This document shows positions 40,665 through 50,057 of a stretch of DNA of 63,036 nucleotides, piece by piece. A model generated the notes under the pieces. It saw only the letters and a program-made list of their open reading frames with translations, was not told the DNA's origin and searched no databases. The stretch spans positions 1-63,036 of the forward strand of contig JAHHHW010000084.1 of assembly GCA_019359115.1 (NCBI GenBank), in the 5' to 3' direction. Numbering within the stretch: position 1 is the stretch's first letter; the number at the start of each line of letters is the position of its first letter. The translations under genes were made by a program, and so were the position numbers. This DNA comes from Pelatocladus maniniholoensis HA4357-MV3. Its GTDB lineage: Bacteria; Cyanobacteriota; Cyanobacteriia; Cyanobacteriales; Nostocaceae.

Positions 40665-40844
40665 TTAAAATTCTGTATCTGGAAAGGTGCGTCTATATTC
40701 ATCGATTAACTCATCCATTTCTTCCAAAGCTTGATTCACGTCTATTTTTAAAGTTCCCAAGTTTGGTTGCTCCAGTAAACTCATTAGATACTCGCGCTTG
40801 CTTTGAATTTGGGCGATTCGTTCTTTAATGGTTTGTGCATCCAT
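40665..40844 (-). CDS. small conserved-looking protein, 59 aa
   Basis: A frame from ATG 40844 gives MDAQTIKERIAQIQSKREYL, MSLLEQPNLGTLKIDVNQAL and EEMDELIDEYRRTFPDTEF. It is a charged, helical protein with a probable coiled coil. Amino acid use is typical of a real gene, unlike the overlapping plus-strand frame. The function is unknown. Confidence 0.62.
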   Translation of the reverse strand: MDAQTIKERIAQIQSKREYLMSLLEQPNLGTLKIDVNQALEEMDELIDEYRRTFPDTEF

Positions 40845-40989
40845 AATTTTTTGCTTCTGTTTAGGAATATGTTCAAATTCAAAGTTAACTCAAAAAAACA
40901 GATACTTTTAACTATCCTTTTCCCTAATCTGTTGGCGATCGCAGATGATAATAAAACTAGTGCTAAGAAAAAATATTAAAAATTAAGTC

Positions 40990-41538
40990 ATGTTACGCCA
41001 AGTTTCTTTGGGAACACTGGGTTTAACCATCGGTGGTATCTTAACCATCATCGGCTTCATCGCCTATGCTAACGATAATGCGACTCTCAATCTCGTGGGA
41101 TTTTTTTACGGGATTCCGTTGTTGTTGGGAGGATTGGCCCTGAAAGCTAATGAACTCAAACCCGTACCCTTCAGTCAAGCTACTACGCCAACTGTTTTGG
41201 CGTTACGCCAGCAGCAAGCAACTCTGACTCAAAATAAAATTCGCCAAGATCTAACTCGTTATTGCTACGGTCAAGATGTTCATTTTGACCGTGCTTTATC
41301 CTACTTAGGTTTGACTTCTTCAGATCAAGAACTACCAGCGATCACTGGTTTACGAGAAGAAGAAATCAACGGAAATTATACCTTGATATTAGAATTTGAT
41401 TCGTCAGTCATCCCAATTGATGCGTGGCAGCAAAAACAAGAGAAAATGGTCAATTACTTTGGTCCTGGAGTAGATGTAAAAATCACACAACCAGCAGAAG
41501 ACATTATTGAACTAACGCTGATTGCAGATAAAGAATAG
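40990..41538 (+). CDS. DUF2854 family membrane protein
   Basis: The 182-residue protein has two N-terminal membrane segments (about 8-28 and 34-52) followed by a soluble domain with LTRYCYGQDVHFDRALSYLG and EEINGNYTLILEFDSS. This is the DUF2854 pattern conserved in cyanobacteria and plants. The function is unknown; thylakoid or plasma membrane location is likely. It is convergent with crr7. Confidence 0.85.
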   Translation: MLRQVSLGTLGLTIGGILTIIGFIAYANDNATLNLVGFFYGIPLLLGGLALKANELKPVPFSQATTPTVLALRQQQATLTQNKIRQDLTRYCYGQDVHFDRALSYLGLTSSDQELPAITGLREEEINGNYTLILEFDSSVIPIDAWQQKQEKMVNYFGPGVDVKITQPAEDIIELTLIADKE

Positions 41539-41600
41539 TCAATTGTCAATGATCAATTGTCAAGAATTTTGACAATTAATCATTGACTTTTGAGTAAAAT

Positions 41601-41861
41601 TCATTTTTCCAAGCGAACTGCATACCATTGTAAATATTGTCCAAGACCAACATTTAGTTCACAACTTGTGTCAAGCAAATATTTAGCTTTTTGTTCAATA
41701 GAATCCAAAGAACGCAGATCTGGTGGTAAATCTTGAGGATTGAGTTGCTGGAGAACGTCTGTTAGTTTTTCTAATAATTCTGATGCAGTCAGAAATTGTT
41801 CCTCTTGATTTGTTTCTAAAACAACAAAATGATCTTGCTGGTACATTAAATTATCTGGCAT
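41601..41861 (-). CDS. CRR7-like protein (chlororespiratory reduction 7)
   Basis: 86 residues from the ATG at 41861 (MPDNLMYQQDHFVVLETNQE), ending YLLDTSCELNVGLGQYLQWY then AVRLEK. This matches the small CRR7 family, in plants needed for the chloroplast NDH complex. A longer start at 41951 would add 30 residues that come from MITE-like DNA (a TATAGCAATCC end near 41903), so the short form is preferred. Its role in cyanobacteria is presumably NDH-1 assembly. Confidence 0.8.
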   Translation of the reverse strand: MPDNLMYQQDHFVVLETNQEEQFLTASELLEKLTDVLQQLNPQDLPPDLRSLDSIEQKAKYLLDTSCELNVGLGQYLQWYAVRLEK

Positions 41862-42098
41862 AAAACTTATCTTATAAATCTTAAATATAACTATAGCAAT
41901 GTATAGCAATCCTATCTGATTTGTGAAAATCGAGACATCCAGATCCCCCACTTCTACGCTTCAAGAAGCCACCTGGGGGAATCTTGTAGATACCCCTACA
42001 TCCTAGGGCATTCCGTGGACTTAAAACAAAGCTCAACGCCTCCGCGCGCAGTATATATAGCCGGATTGGTTGAGAAGCCCACACTGTACTGCTTGCAG

Positions 42099-44294
42099 TC
42101 AGTGTGGGAGTATGTCACAAGTCCCTAAAGCCCTGAGTGCTGCTTGAATAATGGCATCATAGTGTAGTTGTGAGATGTCAACTTCTTTGGCATCTTGACG
42201 ATTATTACCTAGCAAACCGACTGTTTTTCCCTGTTCAATAGCTAAAACTTTACCATTGGGATTTTTAATTCTTAATTCTGGTAAAGAACCATTTTGATAA
42301 ATCCCACAGGTATACTGACGGTGATTGTACTCAAAAGCAGCTTTTGATAAAGTGGTGTCAGAAGTAAACGGCGCATACGAATGACTAGAAACTCTTGCAC
42401 CGACTAGTTCTAACTCAATACTGGTGTTGCCATTAAAATGATTTTCTCGCAGTTTATAAGCAATATCTATTCGTTGCGGTAGGGGAAAATAATCGCGCCA
42501 GCGCCAAGCGATCGCTTTAATTTTAAATTGTTGTTGGTCAATGGTTTGGGCAACTGTTAGCTTAATATGACCTTTACCAACGGTTTGCTGTTCAATGACT
42601 TGCACGTTAGCAGTCCAAAATACTGGATTGGGGTTATCGATACCACAGGGTTCTAAAGCGTGTAGTTGTTGATAGAGTTCTTGGTTAATTTGGTTGAGGT
42701 TAGCTTCAGCATCAATTTTGAGGAGTGGTTTCAGGTGCTGAATTTCTAGACATTGGTTAGCGAATTCCACCAAACGCGATCGCAGTGCTACTAAATTTTC
42801 AGCAGGTAAAGAAAATCCACCTGCGGCTTTGTGTCCTCCAAATTTACCTAGTAAGTCTTGGCAATATTCTAAAGCTTCAAAAACATGAAACTCTGGGATT
42901 CCCCGTGCAGAACCGCGAATTTGCTTGTCATCTTCGTAAGTACCAATGAACACAGGAACACCATAGCGTTCTACCAAGCGAGAGGCGACAATACCAATTA
43001 CACCATGATGCCAGTTGGGTTGCACAACAACCAAAACCCGATCTTCCTGTAGAGACGTTACATGTGACGTCTCTACAATTGCGATCGCTTCTTGTTCAAT
43101 TTGTTCACACATCTGTTGACGATGCTGATTGATTTGCTCACACTGCATCGCTTTTTCTAAAGCAATCCCCATATCATCTGTAGTGAGTAACTCAATCATA
43201 ATTTGGGGATCACCAATCCTACCAATAGCATTAATCCGTGGTCCAAGCCGAAACCCAATATCTTCAGGCTTTAGCGATTTTGGATTTTGGACTACTCTTG
43301 GAGAAGCCGCGATCGCGTCTATGGATTTTGGATTCGGGAATTGAGAATTGGTAATTTCCCCTTGTCCCTTATCTTGTCCTCCTTGTCCCCCGTGTCCCCC
43401 GTGTCCCCTTTCCCCAATCCCCAATCCCCGACCCCCAACTCCCGACACCTGAATCAACGCTTGTATTCCTGCTAGTTGCGATTTAGGTAATTGCAGCAAA
43501 CCACGTTTTACCCAACGGCGATTTACTCCAGTTAAGGGAGCGAGATCAGCAATGGTTCCCAGGGTAAACAGTTCCAGCATTGGTCTGATAATGCCACTAT
43601 TAGCTTGTCCTAGCTGTTGAGCTAAAGAAATTGCTAAAATATAGGCAACACCCACACCAGCTACACCACGATAAATCGAAGATTCTGGTAGTAACTTTGG
43701 GTTGAGAATAGCGTTGGCTGGGGGTAATTGTTGCGGAATGTCGTGGTGATCGGTGACTATTACTTGTAGATTAAGTTCTTTGGCTCTAGCAATGGGTTCA
43801 AACGCAGAGATCCCATTATCAACTGTTAGAATTAGTTTAACACCTTCATTGTAAAATTCTTCTACAATTCGTTTATTGATGCCATAGCCTTCATGCATCC
43901 GACTAGGAATGGCGTAATTTACCTCGGCACCTAACCAGCGTAAACTACGTAATAGTAAAGCGGTGCTAGTCATTCCATCGGCATCATAATCCCCACAGAT
44001 GGCTATTTTCTCTTTACAGGTAATACAAGTTTGCAACAACTCTAAACTAACTGCAAGATCTGGAAATTCTTGTAAAGGCGAAGGTAGATTTATTGACTCA
44101 GAATTTAAAAAAGCTTGTGCTTCTTCAAGGGTTTCAATACCGCGATTAATTAGCAGCTGATTGAGCAAAGACGGTAAATTAGTCGCCTTTGCCAGGTTCT
44201 GTGCTAATTCTATTTTCTGCGGGTAAATTTGCCAACGTTGATTAGGTAAACGCCGACGGGTTTTTGTTGCTGTAGTTGGGAATTGGTCTAGCAC
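42099..44294 (-). CDS. recJ: single-stranded-DNA-specific exonuclease RecJ
   Basis: The 731-residue protein is a DHH-superfamily 5'-3' ssDNA exonuclease for recombination and mismatch repair. Motifs: ICGDYDADGMTSTALLLRSL (Asp102/104/106), LTVDNGIS, VTDHHDIP (182-185), LGTIADLAPL, GFRLGPRINAIGRIGDP, and the DHHA1 motif FGGHKAAGGFSL. The C-terminal OB domain follows. Residues about 287-340 (GGRGLGIGERGHGGHGGQGG and on) are extra relative to other RecJ proteins and come from repeat DNA. A second, palindromic insertion at 43048-43077 encodes VETSHVTSLQ. All catalytic motifs remain, so the enzyme is probably active. A CCCACACTG/CAGTGTGGG hairpin overlaps its stop codon. Confidence 0.93.
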   Translation of the reverse strand: MLDQFPTTATKTRRRLPNQRWQIYPQKIELAQNLAKATNLPSLLNQLLINRGIETLEEAQAFLNSESINLPSPLQEFPDLAVSLELLQTCITCKEKIAICGDYDADGMTSTALLLRSLRWLGAEVNYAIPSRMHEGYGINKRIVEEFYNEGVKLILTVDNGISAFEPIARAKELNLQVIVTDHHDIPQQLPPANAILNPKLLPESSIYRGVAGVGVAYILAISLAQQLGQANSGIIRPMLELFTLGTIADLAPLTGVNRRWVKRGLLQLPKSQLAGIQALIQVSGVGGRGLGIGERGHGGHGGQGGQDKGQGEITNSQFPNPKSIDAIAASPRVVQNPKSLKPEDIGFRLGPRINAIGRIGDPQIMIELLTTDDMGIALEKAMQCEQINQHRQQMCEQIEQEAIAIVETSHVTSLQEDRVLVVVQPNWHHGVIGIVASRLVERYGVPVFIGTYEDDKQIRGSARGIPEFHVFEALEYCQDLLGKFGGHKAAGGFSLPAENLVALRSRLVEFANQCLEIQHLKPLLKIDAEANLNQINQELYQQLHALEPCGIDNPNPVFWTANVQVIEQQTVGKGHIKLTVAQTIDQQQFKIKAIAWRWRDYFPLPQRIDIAYKLRENHFNGNTSIELELVGARVSSHSYAPFTSDTTLSKAAFEYNHRQYTCGIYQNGSLPELRIKNPNGKVLAIEQGKTVGLLGNNRQDAKEVDISQLHYDAIIQAALRALGTCDILPH
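43275..43436. repeat. in-frame intergenic-type repeat inside recJ
   Basis: The coding DNA here contains CCTTGTCCCCCGTGTCCCCC, CCCCAATCCCCAATCCCCGA and a GGATTTTGGATT direct repeat. These are the same motif types that fill spacers at 0.7, 9.5 and 15.2 kb. The frame is preserved and about 54 residues are added. Confidence 0.85.
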
Positions 44295-44338
44295 AATTGC
44301 AATTAGGAGTCATCACTAATATCTCATACACTCCAGCT

Positions 44339-44764
44339 TCACAACACGTCAACTCGTCCATCATCAAGAATATAAATGGCGCGATCGCCAGGAGCATACC
44401 AATTTGGACGCAGTTCTACTCCCAATGTCGCAAAATTTAACTTTGAAATATTTGCCTTTAATGGTAAACCAGTGTCATCCCAAAATAATAAAGATACATT
44501 TGGCTCTGTACCATCTCCCTGATTAATCTGTAGTTCTTGTCCTGGTTGTAAAGGAATGGGATTAGTACTAGAGGGCTTCTGTATAATCAACACCCTTGGC
44601 GTACGATTTATAACTTTAACTTGGATGCGTTGACCAGGTGAAAATTGAATCGGACGAGGGCCACACTTGGAAGCACAAGTACCAGCAAAAGCAGGTTTGT
44701 AATTATTGGCTGACGGTAAAAGTAGAGCGGTTGCGATTAAAGTTGCACAGACAAACTTAGACAT
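44339..44764 (-). CDS. secreted hypothetical protein, 141 aa
   Basis: A signal peptide (MSKFVCATLIATALLLPSAN, cleavage near PAFA, residue about 27) is followed by a soluble beta-rich domain with two cysteines (CASKCGPRP) right after the cleavage site. Further on is RAIYILDDGRVDVL at the C-terminus. I do not recognise the family. It lies 44 bp upstream of recJ on the same strand. Confidence 0.72.
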   Translation of the reverse strand: MSKFVCATLIATALLLPSANNYKPAFAGTCASKCGPRPIQFSPGQRIQVKVINRTPRVLIIQKPSSTNPIPLQPGQELQINQGDGTEPNVSLLFWDDTGLPLKANISKLNFATLGVELRPNWYAPGDRAIYILDDGRVDVL

Positions 44765-44927
44765 AGAATCAAGAGTTACACAGAAGACTAAGGGTGTGTA
44801 GATTTTAATACCTCAGACTAACACCACATTTTGGTCTTTGTGTAGAGAAATGTTTGTAGTTGAGTATCCCCAAGGGTGACGGATTAGTCAAAAATAGAAA
44901 TTACTCAAACGGGAAATGGAGGTATGT

Positions 44928-45140
44928 ATGAGTAAACCTGATTTTATGTCAATGACCCGTGGTGAATTACGTAAATATATCCTTGAACATAGAGAAGACG
45001 AGGAAGCCTTTCAAATATATTTGGATCGGTTCACATCTGATGATGCTGTAATTTTTCCAGCCCCTCAAACGATAGAGGACTTAGAAAATTTTCCACAATT
45101 GCATCAACAGCACCTAGATCAACGACGAAATCAAGCCTAA
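44928..45140 (+). CDS. small DUF6887-like protein
   Basis: 70 residues from the ATG at 44928 (MSKPDFMSMTRGELRKYILE), with a strong GGAGG seven bases upstream. It is acidic and helical; the N-terminal TRGELRKYILEHREDEEAF pattern is common in small cyanobacterial proteins often encoded in pairs. No intact partner is seen after it; the next 25-codon frame (MTTDELVKLTVTDALYCLHY) overlaps the end of sbcD and stops. Function unknown; an antitoxin-like role is only a guess. Confidence 0.68.
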   Translation: MSKPDFMSMTRGELRKYILEHREDEEAFQIYLDRFTSDDAVIFPAPQTIEDLENFPQLHQQHLDQRRNQA

Positions 45141-45172
45141 AGACGCATTAATTATGACAACCGATGAACTAG

Positions 45173-46495
45173 TTAAATTAACCGTAACTGATGCTCTGTA
45201 TTGTCTGCATTATCTAATGTCACCTGATTAATTTGATTGCTGTTTTCCTCTCCAGAAATGGGTTCTACCCAGTCTTCATCCACAGCTAGCAATTTATGAG
45301 CTGCTTCCAGCATCGATGTTGCTATATCTTTTAAATCTTCGCGGTTGTTTAGGTATGTTCTGAGTGCTTCTATAGGATCAATACTATTACTAGCGCTTAA
45401 TTCGGGGACGCGAGGTCTAGCTAATTGACTGACTAATTCTGGTTGAATGGTGTAGGTATGAGCTGGAGTTAATAGTTTGTGGAGTGCAGCGTTATCAATT
45501 ATATCCAATTGTTCAGAACGAAGTTTGTAAATTAGTCTGATCACTGCATCGTCAATATTATACTTGGCGATCGCTTTCATAATAGCGGCTTGTGGATCTT
45601 CTGCTTTTGAGACATCCACCTCAATTGTGTGGAAAACCCGCGCAGGTAAAGGGTTAAATTCCCATTTAGCGCTAAAGCGTTCCAACTCGACCATTACATA
45701 GCCTTTTTCTTCCTTCTCTTCACTAAAGTCCACCCGTTCAATACTTCCTGGATAAATCACTGGTGGGTTATTGGATTTATTCAAGCTCTGGTGACGATGG
45801 ACATGTCCTAAAGCTACATAATCAAAACAGGGTCGCACCAACATTGATAAGGGAATTGTAAAACCTTTACCAACTGCCAAAAAACGTTCAGCCCCAAAAC
45901 TAGCATTATCAGCCATCAAGTGACCCAAAAGAATTGTTGGTACATTGGGATCAAGACGACGAATTTCTGCTTCTAAAACAACTTGCAAACGTTCAACAAG
46001 TAGTTGATGTACTTCGCTTAAAGATAAACCTTCAGTTTCTTGGCGAGTCATCAACGTAGAACGGGTCAACCAAGGTAGGGTAATAACTTGGATAAGACCA
46101 TTACGGGTGTGGATATGGTGAGTACGCAAAGTATCACCTACTACAATTCCTGGGACACCTAAAGTGCGGTAAATACACAAACTTGCTCCGCCCTGACCTT
46201 GGGAATGTTGGTCATGGTTCCCCACTAACAATACTGTGGGAATGTGAGCATCTACAAGACGGCGAAACTGACCAGCAAAAGCTTCCTGGACATAAGGTGG
46301 TGGTGTCGCATCAGGAAAAGCATCACCACCAAAAATGACCAAATCCACAGGTTCCGTGAGAGCTTGGTCAATACAATGAGATAGAGTCTTGACAAAATCC
46401 TCTAATCGCGTATTTAAACCTGTCTCAGGATTAATACGTCCGTGGGAGAAACCGCTTCCCATGTGGATATCTGAAAGATGGAGGATTTTAATCAT
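45173..46495 (-). CDS. sbcD: SbcD/Mre11-type DNA repair exonuclease
   Basis: The 440-residue protein has the five metallophosphoesterase motifs of SbcD/Mre11: LSDIHMG, DLVIFGGDAFPD, LVGNHDQHS, LLGHLM and ALGHVHRHQ. The C-terminal half is a capping and partner-binding region. It processes DNA hairpins and ends with an SbcC ATPase, which is not adjacent here. Length is within the family range. Confidence 0.88.
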   Translation of the reverse strand: MIKILHLSDIHMGSGFSHGRINPETGLNTRLEDFVKTLSHCIDQALTEPVDLVIFGGDAFPDATPPPYVQEAFAGQFRRLVDAHIPTVLLVGNHDQHSQGQGGASLCIYRTLGVPGIVVGDTLRTHHIHTRNGLIQVITLPWLTRSTLMTRQETEGLSLSEVHQLLVERLQVVLEAEIRRLDPNVPTILLGHLMADNASFGAERFLAVGKGFTIPLSMLVRPCFDYVALGHVHRHQSLNKSNNPPVIYPGSIERVDFSEEKEEKGYVMVELERFSAKWEFNPLPARVFHTIEVDVSKAEDPQAAIMKAIAKYNIDDAVIRLIYKLRSEQLDIIDNAALHKLLTPAHTYTIQPELVSQLARPRVPELSASNSIDPIEALRTYLNNREDLKDIATSMLEAAHKLLAVDEDWVEPISGEENSNQINQVTLDNADNTEHQLRLI

Positions 46496-46635
46496 ATTTA
46501 TCCTTGGTCATTAGTCATTTGTGAGCCAGCGCGGTCTTGGGGGTCTCCCCCATGAGCGACTGGCGAACCCGTAAGGGTCCTTTGTTTAATACTCTAATTA
46601 CAAATGACTAAGAACTAATGACAAATGACAAATAA

Positions 46636-47361
46636 TTAAATATGAATTCCACACTCAGTCTTCCCAAAACCACGCCAGCGTCCAGCGCGTTCGTCTTCAC
46701 CGTCTGCGACTGGGGTTGTGATTGGTTCATCGCCAATACTGGGATAACCTTTGTCATGGAGAGGATTATAAATTACCCCATGTTCTGCGACGTAACCCCA
46801 AGTTTTTTCGCGTGTCCAATTCGCTAGAGGATTAATTTTCATCCGGCCATTGCCGTCAATTTCAAATATGGGCATGTTAGCACGGGTTGCAGCCTGGTCA
46901 CGGCGGCGTCCGGTAATCCAAGCAACAGTATCTAGTTCTGCTAGACCTCGTTGCAAAGGTTCTATTTTCGTGAGGTGGTGGAATTTAGCAATATCTTTAT
47001 CCCAGAGTTCATCACCATATTTGGCTGTAAAAGCTTCGCGGGTATCTACATCAGGGATTTTGTAAAGTTTCAGATTCAGATCGTAAACTTGTTTGGCTTT
47101 TTCGACCAATTCCAAAGATTCGGGAAAATGAAACAGGGTATCGAGAAATATCACAGGTACTGGATGCTTGAGTTCACGGTACAGAATATCCGTGATCAGC
47201 ATGTCATCAACATTAAAAGCACTCGTTTGTACCAGTTTTGTGGGAACATTCTCAACAGACCATGCCAAGATTTCGCTTGGATGAGCGTTCTCATACTTCT
47301 GATTCAATTGTTCCAAGTCTAAATCGGCGATTTGGTTCCTAGATACTGTGGAAATGGTCAT
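46636..47361 (-). CDS. cysH: phosphoadenylyl-sulfate (PAPS) reductase
   Basis: The 241-residue protein reduces PAPS to sulfite with thioredoxin. Seen are the substrate-binding VIFLDTLFHFPESLEL and ITGRRRDQAATRANMPIFEI, and the C-terminal catalytic KTECGIHI. The only cysteine in the whole protein is this catalytic one, so the iron-sulfur cysteine pairs of APS reductases are absent. PAPS is therefore the expected substrate. Confidence 0.93.
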   Translation of the reverse strand: MTISTVSRNQIADLDLEQLNQKYENAHPSEILAWSVENVPTKLVQTSAFNVDDMLITDILYRELKHPVPVIFLDTLFHFPESLELVEKAKQVYDLNLKLYKIPDVDTREAFTAKYGDELWDKDIAKFHHLTKIEPLQRGLAELDTVAWITGRRRDQAATRANMPIFEIDGNGRMKINPLANWTREKTWGYVAEHGVIYNPLHDKGYPSIGDEPITTPVADGEDERAGRWRGFGKTECGIHI

Positions 47362-47641
47362 GGTTATTTTTTAGTCAAACAGTTCCGTAGCTTTCTTAAG
47401 AATTATTTTACAATAAAAAAGACACGTATATTGGTCGGATATCAGGTAATTATTTTGCCTGGGTTTTAGGGTTGGAAGATGACAAATAATTAAATAATGA
47501 CTAATGACTTAGGAGTTAGTATTCACCTTTGGTTTTACTAAGATAAGTAACGCTATTTTAAGTTTTACCATGTTTTGATGGATAAATATACTCATTTTGA
47601 TATCGTTAATAGAATCCTTAAAAAATCAGGGATCATACAAA

Positions 47642-47746
47642 ATGAACGATTCAAAAACTCCAAATCAACTGAATCAGTCTTTGGTTATGGGAGCATTAGT
47701 CATGTTGACCAGTGCCAGTGTGATTACGTTGATGAGTTTGTTTTAA
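47642..47746 (+). CDS. possible small membrane protein, 34 aa
   Basis: A 34-codon frame MNDSKTPNQLNQSLVMGALV then MLTSASVITLMSLF has a short polar N-terminus and one membrane segment (about 13-34). AGGG lies about ten bases before the ATG, and a GC-rich hairpin follows 40 bp downstream. A longer overlapping frame (47575-47757) has less protein-like composition. Size and topology resemble small photosynthetic or regulatory membrane peptides; identity unknown. Confidence 0.5.
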   Translation: MNDSKTPNQLNQSLVMGALVMLTSASVITLMSLF

Positions 47747-47786
47747 GACTAAAATAGATTAAAAATTTAGCAAAATAACTTTACAA

Positions 47787-47815
47787 AACCCCGCTTGTAA
47801 CTGAGCGGGGTTATT
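47787..47815 (+). terminator. hairpin terminator
   Basis: Stem AACCCCGCT / AGCGGGGTT with an eight-base loop, followed by a short T-containing tail. It fits the end of the 34-codon gene. Confidence 0.65.
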
Positions 47816-47876
47816 GTATGGTTGATATTTTATGTCTAGAACTGGAGTAAAAGCTCAACATCAGAGAAATCGAGTA

Positions 47877-48026
47877 CTAATTTTTAACTTTCTCAGATGT
47901 CTTATTTGGTCGAGGTGTGGGTTGTTTGTTAGCAATCAGAGAAGAAAATTGCTTGAGATTAGGTAGTTGCGAGTTACCAGAACTAGGTTGTTGATAACGC
48001 AAACTTAGCGCACATAGTTTACACAT
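47877..48026 (-). CDS. possible small protein, 49 aa
   Basis: A frame from ATG 48026, with AGGA close upstream, gives MCKLCALSLRYQQPSSGNSQ, LPNLKQFSSLIANKQPTPRP and NKTSEKVKN. It begins with a CxxC pair and is basic. It starts 24 bp downstream of the methyltransferase stop on the same strand, so it may be the tail of that transcript. Function unknown. Confidence 0.42.
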   Translation of the reverse strand: MCKLCALSLRYQQPSSGNSQLPNLKQFSSLIANKQPTPRPNKTSEKVKN

Positions 48027-48050
48027 AATTCCTGTAATACCTCACTACAG

Positions 48051-49136
48051 CTACAAACTAGTTTTTTTGACGATGTAGTAGTTATTTTGTAAATCATGAT
48101 CGAGGCGTTTGACTTCAACATTTTTAAAGCCTGCTTCCTCTAACATTTCTAGGGCTTTTTCTTCACCCCAAACAGCACCGAGTCCAGCCCCATTCATGGC
48201 TAGGGAAACTGTCATACAATGCATACAAGAGATAGTATAAAGAAAAGGACCAGCAGGATGCTCAAGATTGCCCTCAACATAACTAGAAGCACGAATATCC
48301 TGCATGAGGTATGTACCATCAGGACGCAATGCTTGAGCGATCGCACTTAACACAACATCAGGTTTTGCCTGATCATGGATAGCATCAAAGGTTGTAATTA
48401 GATCGTATCGGTCAATTTCGTCTATGGTTGCGGCGTCTTTAACCTGAAACTGAACGTTGTTTAAATCAAGTTTTTGGGCTTCATTTCTAGCTGTGGCGAT
48501 CGCTTCATTGGAAAAGTCATAGCCTGTAAATCGGCTTTGGGGAAATGTTTGTGCCAGCATATTCATAGCATGACCACTTCCGCAACCAACATCTAGTACA
48601 TCAATTCCTGCTTGCAATGCTTCCATTAAACCTGGGACAAGGGGAAGAATATGATCAAGCAAAGCCCCTACCACTGTTTGATCGCTTTCTTCTGCCATTA
48701 CTTGATGGAAGCGCTTATAAGCTGAATAGGGAACTCCTCCGCCCTTGTAAAAACATTCAATGATCTGGTCTTCAACTATTGCTAAGATTGGAATAAATTG
48801 AACCGTTGCTGCAATATTCATCTCAGCAGAGCGTGTTAAGAACAAGCTGTGTTCTGGAGGCAAGTAGTAAGTGCGATCGCGCTGATCATATTCAACAATA
48901 CCACCTGTCACCATTGATCCTAACCATTCACGTACATATCTTTCATTCAATCCAGCACTGTCTGCTATTTGCTCAGGTGTAGATGCTGGTAACTTTGCTA
49001 AGGTGTCGAACAGTCCAGTACGATGACCGATGGAAACCATTAAGGCGATCGCGCCACTATTGAGAATACCCAACATTCCTTGAGCAAAGGCTTCTGCTTT
49101 ACCCTGATCTATTTGCTGTAAAGTTTGTGAAGTCAT
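48051..49136 (-). CDS. SAM-dependent methyltransferase with N-terminal winged helix
   Basis: The 361-residue protein has an N-terminal helix-turn-helix/dimerisation-like region (about 25-100, [20 protein letters not shown]) of the kind found in O-methyltransferases. A class I methyltransferase fold follows with motif [17 protein letters not shown] (about 181-196), the acidic loop at FTGYDFS, and [11 protein letters not shown]. The C-terminal extension is CISC-like ([18 protein letters not shown]). Substrate unknown. An upstream spacer of more than 900 bp suggests its own promoter. Confidence 0.83.
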   Translation of the reverse strand: MTSQTLQQIDQGKAEAFAQGMLGILNSGAIALMVSIGHRTGLFDTLAKLPASTPEQIADSAGLNERYVREWLGSMVTGGIVEYDQRDRTYYLPPEHSLFLTRSAEMNIAATVQFIPILAIVEDQIIECFYKGGGVPYSAYKRFHQVMAEESDQTVVGALLDHILPLVPGLMEALQAGIDVLDVGCGSGHAMNMLAQTFPQSRFTGYDFSNEAIATARNEAQKLDLNNVQFQVKDAATIDEIDRYDLITTFDAIHDQAKPDVVLSAIAQALRPDGTYLMQDIRASSYVEGNLEHPAGPFLYTISCMHCMTVSLAMNGAGLGAVWGEEKALEMLEEAGFKNVEVKRLDHDLQNNYYIVKKTSL

Positions 49137-50057
49137 AATTTTCTCTTCTCTTCATTTAGTCCTTGTGTATTCATCCTGTGTGAATTAGATATTTACGCAG
49201 CCAACAAATGAATTTATATTTCATTTCTCATTTTATTGAAACTGAGGCTCTGACGCACCAGACGCGCAGAGATTGTAATAACCAAGCCGGGTATAGGGGT
49301 GTAGGAATGAACAGGGTGTAAGGGTGTGGGGTGTGGGTGTGGGGTGTAGGGTGTGGGGTGTAGGGGAATAAGCCACCCACAAAGAGTGTGGGGTTTCAAC
49401 CTTCCTCGGAATGCAAAGATTTTTTCGCCCACAAGGGGCGAGGCTTAAAAAGAGGCTTCGGGACTAGATTCTTCCCCCCTACACCCTACACCCTACACCC
49501 CACACCCTTACACCCGCCCCGAAGGGGGTAGTAAATAAAAAACTCAGGATACAGCAGGGAAAACTATTTTGATTGCCCATAACCTTTTTCAGACACTACT
49601 TAGTGGACACACTTCCTGAGAAAGATTTGTTCAGAATTTTATATAAATTAGTTTATTTTTAATAATTACTTAATCTTATTAATAAATATAATTACTACCA
49701 TTAGGGATGTTAGTCATAAACTTTTGTAACCGCAGTAACATTTTGCATGAGAGTAAATACTCTAAAATTCAGTATTGGCAAAAGGATCTGCCTAGTGTAA
49801 TCTAGCCAAAGAAGGAGTAAAATTCAGACTTTTTCCATAAACTTACATCTCTAGATAATGTTGGATAGTTAGTAATTAAATTACATTCGATATAGGTAAT
49901 AGATATATCCGCGATTAAAAATCAATAACAGCAAAATAAAACTCTTAAGGTTTTTTTTGTTATTTTGTATTTAGCTGAACAGTTATTAACGACTGATTAA
50001 GCGTCAATATAAATAGATAAAGCAATAAATCATCCATGAAATGGAAGGGTAATTATT
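49137..50057. other. 920-bp spacer with GTGTAGGG repeats
   Basis: Short GTGTGGG/GTGTAGG repeats (about 49305-49365) are mirrored by CCCTACACCCTACACCC repeats (about 49478-49516), forming a large imperfect inverted repeat of about 200 bp. The rest is AT-rich, presumably the promoter region of the gene at 50058. No coding region is recognised. Confidence 0.6.

Noticed and set aside
45154-45231. 25-codon frame after the DUF6887-like gene
   Set aside because: Very short, overlaps the sbcD 3' end and lacks a recognisable partner-family motif.
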